From Candidatus Saccharicenans subterraneus (GTDB lineage: Bacteria > Acidobacteriota > Aminicenantia > Aminicenantales > Saccharicenantaceae), in contig QUAH01000013.1 of NCBI GenBank assembly GCA_003426165.1, forward strand, positions 26,875 to 90,874: a stretch of 64,000 bases of DNA. The letters are read 5' to 3'. Below, piece by piece: positions 28,065 through 35,426 of the stretch. Both the position numbers and the translations under genes were made by a program. Position 1 is the first letter of the stretch, and every line of letters starts with the position of its first letter. The notes under the pieces were generated by a model. The model saw nothing but the letters and a program-made list of their open reading frames with translations. It was not told the origin of the DNA and did not search any database.

Positions 28065-28844
28065 ATGAACTATTTACAGGCGCTGGTGCTCGGTTTTCTT
28101 CAGGGCCTGGGAGAATTCCTGCCGATTTCCAGTTCGGCCCACCTGGTTATAGGTCCCTATTTTTTCAACTGGAACTACCAGGGGCTGCAGTATGATGTAA
28201 TGCTGCACCTGGGGACGCTGCTGGCCATTGTGGCCTATTTCTGGAAAGACTGGATAAAGATAATCGCCGACGGCTTTACCAGGCCGAAGGAAAAAGAAGG
28301 ACGTTTTCTATGGTATGTGCTGCTGGCCACGGTTCCCGGGGCCCTGGCCGGGTATTTTCTGGAAGAAAAAGCCGAAACTGTCTTCAGGGAGCCCCAGGTA
28401 ATAGCCGGCAGCCTGATTTTCTTTTCCATTTTTATCTTTCTGGCCGACCGGCTGGCCAGGAGCCAGAAGGGGCTGGATGAGCTCAGGCTGACCGATGTTC
28501 TGCTCATCGGCCTGGCCCAGAGCCTGGCCATCGTGCCGGGAACTTCGCGCTCCGGGATGACCATCATGATGGCCCTTTTCCTGGGCTATCGTCGCCAGGC
28601 GGCAGCCAGGTTTTCTTTTCTGCTGGCCACGCCGCTGATCGTGGGAGCGGCTCTCCTGGAAATTCCGAAGATAGCCCTGTCGGAAATAAGTGGTCCCTTT
28701 ATAGTCGGCTTCCTGTCCTCGGCCCTGTTTGGTTTTCTGTCGATCGGGTTCCTCCTTTCCTTCCTGCGGACCAGGAACCTGGTGCCATTTGTCCTCTACC
28801 GCCTGGGACTGGCCCTGCTGATCCTGCTAAAATATTTTCTATAA
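28065..28844 (+). CDS. uppP: Undecaprenyl-diphosphatase UppP (BacA)
   Basis: 259 residues, the normal length, with about seven or eight membrane helices. Both catalytic signatures are intact: the N-terminal GFLQGLGEFLPISSSAHLV and the second-half PGTSRSGMTIMMALFLG with its essential Arg. It dephosphorylates undecaprenyl diphosphate to recycle the lipid carrier for peptidoglycan and O-antigen, and overexpression gives bacitracin resistance. The neighbouring SpoIID-like wall enzyme fits a cell-envelope theme. It has its own near-consensus promoter. Confidence 0.96.
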   Translation: MNYLQALVLGFLQGLGEFLPISSSAHLVIGPYFFNWNYQGLQYDVMLHLGTLLAIVAYFWKDWIKIIADGFTRPKEKEGRFLWYVLLATVPGALAGYFLEEKAETVFREPQVIAGSLIFFSIFIFLADRLARSQKGLDELRLTDVLLIGLAQSLAIVPGTSRSGMTIMMALFLGYRRQAAARFSFLLATPLIVGAALLEIPKIALSEISGPFIVGFLSSALFGFLSIGFLLSFLRTRNLVPFVLYRLGLALLILLKYFL

Positions 28845-28845
28845 A

Positions 28846-28874
28846 TTGACTTGTGGTGGCATCTTCCCTAAAAT
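28846..28874 (+). promoter_or_regulatory. Promoter of the spermidine-synthase-like gene
   Basis: TTGACT (28846-28851), a 17-base spacer, TAAAAT (28869-28874), beginning 2 bases after the uppP stop. The predicted start near 28881 and the GGAGG before GTG 28910 support the GTG start. Confidence 0.65.
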
Positions 28875-28909
28875 ACAGCTTACCTTCATCATCTTTCCTG
28901 GAGGATACA

Positions 28910-29764
28910 GTGAAAAATACAGCTCTCTCCTCTGACCGAAAAGAGGCCCGCGAGTACCAGACAGCTTCCTCTGGCCTGTTCTTCAAGGCCAGAAAAGTCC
29001 TTTACGAAAAGAAATCGGCCTTTCAGAAAATAGAAATCATTGAGAACGATTTTTATGGCCGGGTGCTGTTCCTGGATGGTCTGGTCCAGACCACCGAAAA
29101 GGATGAATTTTTCTACCACGAGATGCTGGTCCATCCGGCCCTGGCCTGCCTGCCGCACCCGGAAAAAGTGCTGGTGATAGGCGGGGGAGACGGCGGGGCC
29201 CTGAGGGAAGTGCTGAAACACCCGGTCAAGAAAGCCTGGCTGGTGGAAATAGACCAGGAAGTCATCAGGGCCTGCGAGAGATTCTTCCCCTGGCTCGAGG
29301 CCGCCCTATCCGACCCCCGGGCCGAGCTGGCCATCGCCGACGGCTTCGATTTCATCCAGAGGACCAGCGAGCGCTTCGAGGCCATCATCGTCGATTCTTC
29401 CGACCCGGTCGGACCTTCGGCCATCCTGCACGCCCGCGATTTTTACCTCAAGCTGAAAAAGGTGCTGAAGCCCGGCGGCGTCATCGTGGCCCAGGCCGGC
29501 TCCCAGCTCCTGCACCTTAAAGAACACGGGCAGAAGGCCCGCTTCCTGAAGAAAATGTTCAGGTATTCCAGCTTCTACTCGGCACCGGTGCCAACCTACC
29601 CGGTCGGAACCTGGTGTTATACGTTTCTTTCGGACAGAGTGGACCCGCTGAAGGTTAAGAAGCTGAGAATACCGGCCGACCTGAAATATTTCAACGAGGA
29701 AATCTTCCGGGCCAGTTTTGCCCAGCCGGCTTTTTTCCAGAAGGCCCTGAGAAGTGCAAGATAA
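28910..29764 (+). CDS. speE: Spermidine synthase (polyamine aminopropyltransferase)
   Basis: 284 residues with the spermidine synthase fold: a small N-terminal beta domain, then a Rossmann methyltransferase-like core. Family motifs are clear: GGGDGGALREVLKH (nucleotide binding), VEIDQEVI, and DSSDPVGPSAILHARDFY with the catalytic Asp. It moves an aminopropyl group from decarboxylated S-adenosylmethionine to putrescine. I use GTG 28910, which follows GGAGG; the upstream GTG at 28853 overlaps the promoter. No speD or putrescine gene is in the window, so the exact acceptor could differ. Confidence 0.92.
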   Translation: MKNTALSSDRKEAREYQTASSGLFFKARKVLYEKKSAFQKIEIIENDFYGRVLFLDGLVQTTEKDEFFYHEMLVHPALACLPHPEKVLVIGGGDGGALREVLKHPVKKAWLVEIDQEVIRACERFFPWLEAALSDPRAELAIADGFDFIQRTSERFEAIIVDSSDPVGPSAILHARDFYLKLKKVLKPGGVIVAQAGSQLLHLKEHGQKARFLKKMFRYSSFYSAPVPTYPVGTWCYTFLSDRVDPLKVKKLRIPADLKYFNEEIFRASFAQPAFFQKALRSAR

Positions 29765-29874
29765 TTAGCGGGCGAATAAAGGCAGGGAATGCCTGACCGC
29801 CACTCGCCAGAGTTGGTTCTGATAATAATTCCAGAAAAAAGTCTGAAACTTCTCTTCTTCTTGAGCTTTTGAAA

Positions 29875-30921
29875 TTATTTTTTGGGGGCCTGGTCCAGGA
29901 TTTTTTTGAGCAGTTTCTTATCTTTGGGAAACTGGCCAACCGACGGCAGGCGCTGGAGAAGCAAAGCCCAGTTGGGGTCCAGGGCAAAGACCTTTTTGAA
30001 CAGCGGCAGGCTTTCTTCCACCCGCCCGGTTGAGGCCATGGTGACCGCCGGCCAGAAAATCATCTCCGGGTTGCCGCTGTAAAGTTCCATGGCCCGGTTG
30101 TATTCTTTCATGGCCTCTTCAACCTTGTTTTCGGTCAGCAGCTCATCACCACGGTTCATGTGGTTGTAGGCCTTGGCAATTAAAACCAGCCTTTTCATTT
30201 CCTTAACTGGCTCCGGGTGGTCCTCAATCCGCAGGTCGTAAACCCTGTCCTTCCACCAGACGCCCGAACTTTTACCGCTGACCACCAGGATGGCCGCCGA
30301 TTGCTTGCCCCTGATGTCGCCGCCCTCTTTTTCCGCCGCTTCCAGTGCGGCCAGCAGCCTGTCGACCAGCTCTCCCTTGGTCGTCTGGTAGGCCCTGGCC
30401 ATGGCTTCCCAGACGGTGTTCTTGAGCATCATGTTGGCTTGGCAGGAAAAGCCATCGCCCTTGAAATGCCCGGCCTCGGCGATGCAGTTTTTACCGGTAT
30501 GGACGGCCACCCGCCCGCTGGCATCGACCATGGCCACCTGGCGGACTTCAGGGGTACGGTCGGACTTGAGCAGGCCGCTCAGGGCCTCTTCGGCGCTCTT
30601 CCCGGCCCGCATCATCTCCAGGCCCAGTGCCCCGTAAGACGGGTCGACGAAAGACTGGGTGGCTACCGCCCCCACGCCCGAGGCCGCCCAGCTGACGATG
30701 CTGCCCACCGAAAACCAGTGCGACTGCACGGCCACGCCCAGCTCGCCGGTTTCCCGGTCATAGGCCACGATGGAATAGGTGGTTACCGGCCTCAGGTTCT
30801 TGGGGGCAGGGTTGTCATCGGTCGGAAAGGAAAAAGCCAAAAGGCTGAGAAAAAAGACCATAACCGGAATTAAAAAAATAATTACTGGCCGATTGGCGCT
30901 GGCGAGGTGAATTCTGTTCAT
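29875..30921 (-). CDS. DUF1028 family protein with C-terminal TPR-like repeats
   Basis: 348 residues. A signal peptide or anchor (about 10-33) precedes a DUF1028 domain (about 46-250) starting TYSIVAYDRETGELGVAVQS, with GVGAVATQSFVDPSYG and the GNMLKN-like segment QANMMLKNTVWEAM. DUF1028 has an Ntn-hydrolase-like fold; its substrate is not established, though peptidoglycan-related roles have been proposed. The C-terminal 90 residues form TPR-like helices (LIAKAYNHMNRGDELL, MKEYNRAMELYSGNPEM). A TGGAGGAAGG site precedes the ATG. It is probably periplasmic. Confidence 0.82.
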   Translation of the reverse strand: MNRIHLASANRPVIIFLIPVMVFFLSLLAFSFPTDDNPAPKNLRPVTTYSIVAYDRETGELGVAVQSHWFSVGSIVSWAASGVGAVATQSFVDPSYGALGLEMMRAGKSAEEALSGLLKSDRTPEVRQVAMVDASGRVAVHTGKNCIAEAGHFKGDGFSCQANMMLKNTVWEAMARAYQTTKGELVDRLLAALEAAEKEGGDIRGKQSAAILVVSGKSSGVWWKDRVYDLRIEDHPEPVKEMKRLVLIAKAYNHMNRGDELLTENKVEEAMKEYNRAMELYSGNPEMIFWPAVTMASTGRVEESLPLFKKVFALDPNWALLLQRLPSVGQFPKDKKLLKKILDQAPKK

Positions 30922-31449
30922 GCCTTCCTCCAGATTATTTTATTCTCATAATCATTTTTAATAATTCTCCAGATTTTTCCAACAGAAATTTTTTCTCGTG
31001 GCCAGGAGAAGTTACTTATGATGAAAATTAAAATCCTTAGAATGGGCAAAAAACTTGTTCTTGGAAAGATTCGGGACTGATAATTCCCTCGTTTGATAAC
31101 TCTGCTGGAATACTTCACTGAGGCCATTTCTTTCAGTCCCGGCCGCCGGGCCAATACCCAATCCCCAGGCTGGAGAAATAGAGGAAGTATCCCCCGGGAA
31201 CTTAAGGCAAGTGCCACAGCCCGGCTCCGGCGGTTAAGGCAGGGGAAACCTTAAACTGAGAAGTTGCTTTGGTGATAGAAACTTAATAGCTAAAATGGCG
31301 GGAAGGTCTGGGCCAGACCAGTAGCTGGCAGTTGCTTACCGGAAAGCAAGGGGCACGGGGATGACCGGGCGGGATTTGAAATTAGAAGAAGCTCTCGCAG
31401 GAAAAGGAACGGATGGTCGATATGGCGAGTTTATAATTTTCCTGGAAAG
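30922..31449. other. Gene-free stretch between the DUF1028 gene and the terminator at 31450
   Basis: About 530 bases with no supported ORF, RNA or repeat. Short frames on both strands lack ribosome sites and family resemblance. GC content falls towards the DUF1028 end (30922-31070 is AT-rich), where a promoter for that gene presumably lies. Confidence 0.5.
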
Positions 31450-31483
31450 AAAAAAAGGGGGAAATGCCGTCCGGCATTTCCCC
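31450..31483 (-). terminator. Strong intrinsic terminator of the small secreted protein gene
   Basis: A perfect 12-bp stem, GGGGAAATGCCG (31458-31469) and CGGCATTTCCCC (31472-31483), with a 2-base loop; on the minus strand it is followed by a T-rich run. It begins 21 bases after the stop codon of the minus-strand gene at 31505. Confidence 0.9.
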
Positions 31484-31504
31484 TTTCTTCAGTTCTTTCC
31501 GGTC

Positions 31505-31879
31505 TCAGCCGGTCTTTCTGACGGCTTTCCAGGTGGCCGTGCCGAAGTTGCCCATCTCCACTTCGCCGGTGATGTTGTTGGCGTCCTGGATCTTGCCCTT
31601 GTAGGTCATGGTGAAAGACCCCTGTGGCCCTTCCCGGGTGATCGACCATTCGATGGCATCGCCCTTGACCGTTCCCTCGCCGGTGATTTCGCCGCCGCGC
31701 ATGCTCTGCATGGTCACGGTCAGTTTTTCACCTTCCTGGACGAACTTGATGTCGCTGGTGCGTTCGCCGCGGGGGGTGGTGATGGTGAAGCTCCAGTCTC
31801 CGGTCACGTTGACCTGGGCAGCCACGGCCAGCAGGCCGCTTACCGCCACGATCAGGAAAAGAAGGCAGGCTTTTTTCAT
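31505..31879 (-). CDS. Small secreted beta-rich protein of unknown function
   Basis: 124 residues: signal peptide (MKKACLLFLIVAVSGLLAVAA), then a mature part of about 100 residues with repeated short strands (VTGDWSFTITTPRGERTSD, LTVTMQSMRGGEITGEGTV, GSFTMTYKGKIQDANNITG), a pattern seen in small lipocalin-like periplasmic proteins. No function is known to me. The start at 31879 follows AAGGAGG; the longer frame begins without a ribosome site. A strong terminator follows, and the divergent-looking but co-directional threonine dehydrogenase gene lies 65 bases upstream. Confidence 0.75.
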   Translation of the reverse strand: MKKACLLFLIVAVSGLLAVAAQVNVTGDWSFTITTPRGERTSDIKFVQEGEKLTVTMQSMRGGEITGEGTVKGDAIEWSITREGPQGSFTMTYKGKIQDANNITGEVEMGNFGTATWKAVRKTG

Positions 31880-31944
31880 TTTAGTCCTCCTTTTATTTCT
31901 GACGCTTCTCTGCCGCTTTTCTTCCATAAAAATCATGGGCGATT

Positions 31945-32925
31945 TTACGGGTATTTTAATCTACCCTGTTGCCGCTTTTCTCCCAGCACCCGGAGCATGT
32001 CGGCGGTCATGGCCGCCAGGTCGTAATCCGGCTTCCAGCCCCATTCTTCCCGGGCCGCGCTGTCGTCGATTGATTCCGGCCAGCTGTCGGCGATGGCCTG
32101 GCGGAAGTCGGGCCGGTAGTCCACCTCAAAATCGGGCAGGTGTTTCTTGATTTCCGCGGCCAGCTCGGCGGCCGAGAAGGACATGGCCGTGACATTGAAG
32201 TTGGAGTGGTGCTTCAGGCGGGAAAAGTCGGCGGCCATCAGCTCGATTATTGACTTCAGGCAATCGGGCATGTACATCATCGGCAGCCTGGTTTCCGGCT
32301 TGAGAAAGCAGGTATAGCTGCGGTTGATTATGGCCTCGTAAAATATGGCCACGGCGTAGTCGGTGGTACCGCCGCCGGGCAGGGTTTCGTTGCTGATGAT
32401 CCCGGGAAAACGGCAGCCCCGGACATCGAGGTTATACTTTCTGACATAATAATCGCACAGGTGCTCCCCGGCCACCTTGGTCACCCCGTAAATGGTGGTG
32501 GGACTGAGGACGGTATCCTGGGGGGTGTTGACCCGCGGCGTGGCCGGGCCGAAGACGGCGATGGAGCTGGGACAGAAGACCTGCCTCACCCCGAGCTCCC
32601 TGGAAGCCTCCAGGATATTATAAAGGCCGTTGATATTAACTTCCCAGGCTTTTTGGGGAAACTTTTCCCCGGTGGCTGAGAGGATGGCCGCCAGGTGGTA
32701 GATGACCTTGACCCGGTACCTCTGGACCAGCTGGCCTATTTCCTGGCGGCTGGTCACATCCAGCTTTTCGAAGGGCCCTGAATTTTCCAGGGCGGGGGAG
32801 GGCCGGGCCACGTCCGAGGCAATTACTTTATCGTTTCCGTAAAGCTTCCTCAGGGCTGGAACCAGCTCGGAACCAATCTGTCCGGAAGCGCCGGTGACCA
32901 GGATAGTCTCGGTTTCAGGGGTCAT
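31945..32925 (-). CDS. SDR-type L-threonine 3-dehydrogenase (NAD-dependent epimerase family)
   Basis: 326 residues with the extended SDR fold: the NAD-binding loop ILVTGASGQIGSELVPAL at the N-terminus, active-site Ser in CPSSIAVFGP and the catalytic YGVTK. The block NTPQDTVLSPTTIYGVTKVAGE and the RCRFPGIIS-like segment match the short-chain threonine dehydrogenases (vertebrate TDH and bacterial relatives), which oxidise threonine to 2-amino-3-ketobutyrate. A general sugar-nucleotide epimerase is less likely. No kbl (ketobutyrate CoA ligase) gene is adjacent. It has a near-consensus promoter. Confidence 0.85.
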   Translation of the reverse strand: MTPETETILVTGASGQIGSELVPALRKLYGNDKVIASDVARPSPALENSGPFEKLDVTSRQEIGQLVQRYRVKVIYHLAAILSATGEKFPQKAWEVNINGLYNILEASRELGVRQVFCPSSIAVFGPATPRVNTPQDTVLSPTTIYGVTKVAGEHLCDYYVRKYNLDVRGCRFPGIISNETLPGGGTTDYAVAIFYEAIINRSYTCFLKPETRLPMMYMPDCLKSIIELMAADFSRLKHHSNFNVTAMSFSAAELAAEIKKHLPDFEVDYRPDFRQAIADSWPESIDDSAAREEWGWKPDYDLAAMTADMLRVLGEKRQQGRLKYP

Positions 32926-32962
32926 CTTAGCTCCTCGTATCCTGTGGAATTAAGAATAAAAT

Positions 32963-32991
32963 CTTATATCCTGACGGGGGCCGGATGTCAA
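32963..32991 (-). promoter_or_regulatory. Promoter of the threonine dehydrogenase gene
   Basis: On the minus strand TTGACA (32991-32986), a 17-base spacer and TATAAG (32968-32963). The leader of about 30 bases holds a GAGGAG ribosome site. Confidence 0.7.
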
Positions 32992-33085
32992 TAAAACCGA
33001 GAAAATTCTTTCCAGTCTTGCCTTTATCGGCGACTTCCTATAAATTTTATACCTGTCCATGAATTCCCGAAAACAGGAGGAGCTG

Positions 33086-34606
33086 ATGAGCATCGTAGTT
33101 GATGGGCACTTGACCATCGACCAGGTGGTCAGAGTGGCCAGAGAAAACCAGCCGGTGGAAATTCACCCGGAAGCCAAGGCCCGTATCAAGAAATGCCGGG
33201 CCCTGCTGGAAGACAAGATCAAGAAAAATGAAATCATGTACGGTGTCAATACCGGAATCGGAGAGCTGGCTAACGTCGTTCTCAGCCAGGAACAGGTGGA
33301 GAAATTCCAGAAGTACATAATTTACAGCCACGCGGCCGGCTATGGCCAGCCCCTGCCCATAGAGGTGGTCAGGGCAGCCATGCTGTCCAGGATCAGCTGT
33401 CACTGCCATGGCCACTCTGGTTTGCGCCTGGAAGTGGTGGAGATGCTGGCCGAGCTGCTCAACCGGGGAGTGACCCCGGTGGTCTGCGAGAAAGGTTCGG
33501 TCGGAGCCTGCGGCGACCTGTCGCCCATGTCCCAGATTGCCCTGGTCCTTATGGGCGAGGGCGAGGCTTATTACCGCGGGGAACGGCTGCCGGCCAGGGA
33601 AGCCCTGGACAGGGCCGGGCTCAAGCCCCTGGTCTTCCAGGCCCGGGACGGGCTGGCCACCATCAACGGCTCTAACGTCATCACCGGGCTGGGAGCCCTG
33701 GAAGTTTACGACACCCTGCGCTGGATAAAAAACTCGGAAATCGTGGCGGCCATGACCCTGGAGGTCCTGAATGCCAATATGAAAGCCTACGACGAGCGGG
33801 TTCACAAGGTCCGCGGTTATCCGGGAGCTTTAACTTCGGCTGAAAATATCCGAAGGATTACCGAGGGCAGCGAGCTGCTCAAGCAGCCCGGGAAAAAAGT
33901 CCAGGACGCCTACAGCCTGAGAAGCACTCCGCAGGTGGTGGGTGCGGCCCGGGATGCCTGGCAGTGGGCCAAATACATGATCGAGGTGGAACTCAACGGA
34001 GCGGCCGACAATCCAATCTTTTTCCCGGATGATGACCTGGTCCTGACCGGGGCCAACTTCCAGGGAGTGCCGCAGGCCTTCGCCCTGGAGCTCCTGGGAA
34101 CGGCCATCACCACCGTCTGCGTCCTGTCCGAGCGCCGGGTCAACCGGCTGATGAACCCCCATCTCAGCGTCGGGCTTCCGGCCTTTCTGACGCGTGGCGC
34201 GGGCATGTTCTCCGGCCTGATGCTGAGCCAGTACACGGCCGGGGCCCTGGTCTGCGAGAACCGGGTGCTGTCCCACCCGGCGGCTACCGGCTCCATACCG
34301 GCTGCGGCCGACCAGGAAGATTTCGTCAGCATGGGCATGACCACCGCCCTCAAGACCAGGCAGATCCTGGATAACGCCCAGGCCGTGCTGGCCATTGAGT
34401 TCATTGCCGGGGCCCAGGCCATAGATTTCCGCAAGCCGCTTCGGCCCAGCCCGGCGGTCCAGGCTGCCTATGAAGTCATCAGGAAGTACGTGGATTTCAT
34501 GGACGAAGACCGACCGCTCTATTCTGACATCAACCGGCTGAAGGAAGTGGTCCAGAGCGGTGAAATCCTGGAGGCGGTGGAGAAAGTTACCGGCCCGTTG
34601 AAATAA
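33086..34606 (+). CDS. hutH: Histidine/aromatic amino acid ammonia-lyase family protein with Ala-Cys-Gly triad
   Basis: 506 residues, the standard length. HAL-family marks include YGVNTGIGELANV, YSHAAGYGQP (the His of the HAL active site), DAYSLRSTPQVVGA and ADQEDFVSMG. The lyase removes ammonia from an amino acid (histidine to urocanate in HutH) using a self-made MIO cofactor. The cofactor triad is normally Ala-Ser-Gly; here it reads Ala141-Cys142-Gly143 in SVGACGDLSP, encoded GCC TGC GGC. The family is certain; histidine as substrate is probable, as no hutU or hutI is nearby. ATG 33086 follows AGGAGG; the longer frame from 33059 includes that ribosome site. Confidence 0.85.
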   Translation: MSIVVDGHLTIDQVVRVARENQPVEIHPEAKARIKKCRALLEDKIKKNEIMYGVNTGIGELANVVLSQEQVEKFQKYIIYSHAAGYGQPLPIEVVRAAMLSRISCHCHGHSGLRLEVVEMLAELLNRGVTPVVCEKGSVGACGDLSPMSQIALVLMGEGEAYYRGERLPAREALDRAGLKPLVFQARDGLATINGSNVITGLGALEVYDTLRWIKNSEIVAAMTLEVLNANMKAYDERVHKVRGYPGALTSAENIRRITEGSELLKQPGKKVQDAYSLRSTPQVVGAARDAWQWAKYMIEVELNGAADNPIFFPDDDLVLTGANFQGVPQAFALELLGTAITTVCVLSERRVNRLMNPHLSVGLPAFLTRGAGMFSGLMLSQYTAGALVCENRVLSHPAATGSIPAAADQEDFVSMGMTTALKTRQILDNAQAVLAIEFIAGAQAIDFRKPLRPSPAVQAAYEVIRKYVDFMDEDRPLYSDINRLKEVVQSGEILEAVEKVTGPLK

Positions 34607-34610
34607 AATT

Positions 34611-34619
34611 TGGTAAGAT
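34611..34619 (+). promoter_or_regulatory. Extended -10 just before the SDR gene
   Basis: TGGTAAGAT ends 12 bases before ATG 34631; the predicted start near 34626 leaves a 5-base leader with no room for a ribosome site. Confidence 0.45.
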
Positions 34620-34630
34620 GAATTAATAAA

Positions 34631-35350
34631 ATGACAACGGAAAGGGTGGTCCTGGTTACCGGCAGCACCGGGCACCTGGGCCCGGCCGTGGCCCGCCGCC
34701 TGGCGGCCGATTTCAAGCTGATTGCCCTGCATTATTTCAAGAACAAAGATAAGGCTGAAGCCCTGAAGCAAGAAATTGAAAAAACAGGCCGGCAGGTGGA
34801 AATTTTCGCGGCCGACCTGAACAGTGAAGAGGGCGCGGCTGACCTGGTCAACCGGGTCCGGGCCCATTTCGGACGGCTGGATATCCTGGTTAATATTCCA
34901 GGAGCCATTCGCACCAGACCATGGGACCAGCTCGACCGCAGCGACTGGGAAGATATCTTCCGCTCCAACCTGGAAAGTTCCTATTTCTGTATGAAACATG
35001 CTCTCCCCGGCCTGAGAGAACAAAAATGGGGTCGGGTCATAAACATCGGCTTTCACCTGGTCGAGCATCTGGGTTCTTTTCCCGGGGTTACTCCTTATGC
35101 CGTGGCCAAGACCGGGTTGCTGATTTTAACCAGGACGGCGGCCGTGGCCGAAACGGAGAATAACATTACGGTCAACATGGTATCCCCGGGCCTGATAGAA
35201 GGCGGGGAAATACCCCCTTCGCTAAAAATAAAGGAAGGTCAGCTCGGCCGGGCCGAAGACGTGGCCGAGGCGGTGGCCTTCCTGGCCTCGGAAAGGGCTG
35301 GCAAGATTACAGGCACCAACCTGATCGTGGCCGGAACCTGGAAAATGTGA
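34631..35350 (+). CDS. Short-chain dehydrogenase/reductase
   Basis: 239 residues with the classical SDR fold: cofactor loop VLVTGSTGHLGPAVARRL (slightly unlike TGxxxGxG), DLNSEEGAADLV, NIPGAIRTRPW in place of the common NNAG, and the catalytic YAVAK (about residue 156). The usual active-site Ser just before it is not obvious (NIGFHLVEHLGSFPG). The C-terminal PGLIEGGEIP and TGTNLIVAGTW fit FabG-like proteins. The substrate is unknown. A stem-loop follows the stop. It may be co-transcribed with the lyase 24 bases upstream, or use its own extended -10. Confidence 0.88.
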   Translation: MTTERVVLVTGSTGHLGPAVARRLAADFKLIALHYFKNKDKAEALKQEIEKTGRQVEIFAADLNSEEGAADLVNRVRAHFGRLDILVNIPGAIRTRPWDQLDRSDWEDIFRSNLESSYFCMKHALPGLREQKWGRVINIGFHLVEHLGSFPGVTPYAVAKTGLLILTRTAAVAETENNITVNMVSPGLIEGGEIPPSLKIKEGQLGRAEDVAEAVAFLASERAGKITGTNLIVAGTWKM

Positions 35351-35366
35351 TCATAAAAAGGACCCT

Positions 35367-35394
35367 GCCCGTTGCTGGTATTGACCAGCCGGGC
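35367..35394 (+). terminator. Probable terminator after the SDR gene
   Basis: Arms GCCCG..GCTGGT and ACCAGC CGGGC form an 11-bp stem with a 2-base bulge and a 4-base loop; a short CTTTT follows a few bases later, so termination may be partial. Confidence 0.5.
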
Positions 35395-35426
35395 TGAGCT
35401 CTTTTCCAGGCCGAAGGAAATGAAAG

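Noticed and set aside
30922..31449. Possible riboswitch or structured RNA upstream of the DUF1028 gene
   Set aside because: I compared it by eye with cobalamin and TPP riboswitch cores; isolated words match but the ordered set of conserved elements is missing.
31361..32026. 221-codon plus-strand frame across the terminator and small secreted protein gene
   Set aside because: It reads through a perfect terminator hairpin and opposes genes with signal peptide and cofactor motifs.
33830..35068. 412-codon minus-strand frame across the lyase and SDR genes
   Set aside because: It spans the junction of two clear plus-strand genes and has shadow-like composition.
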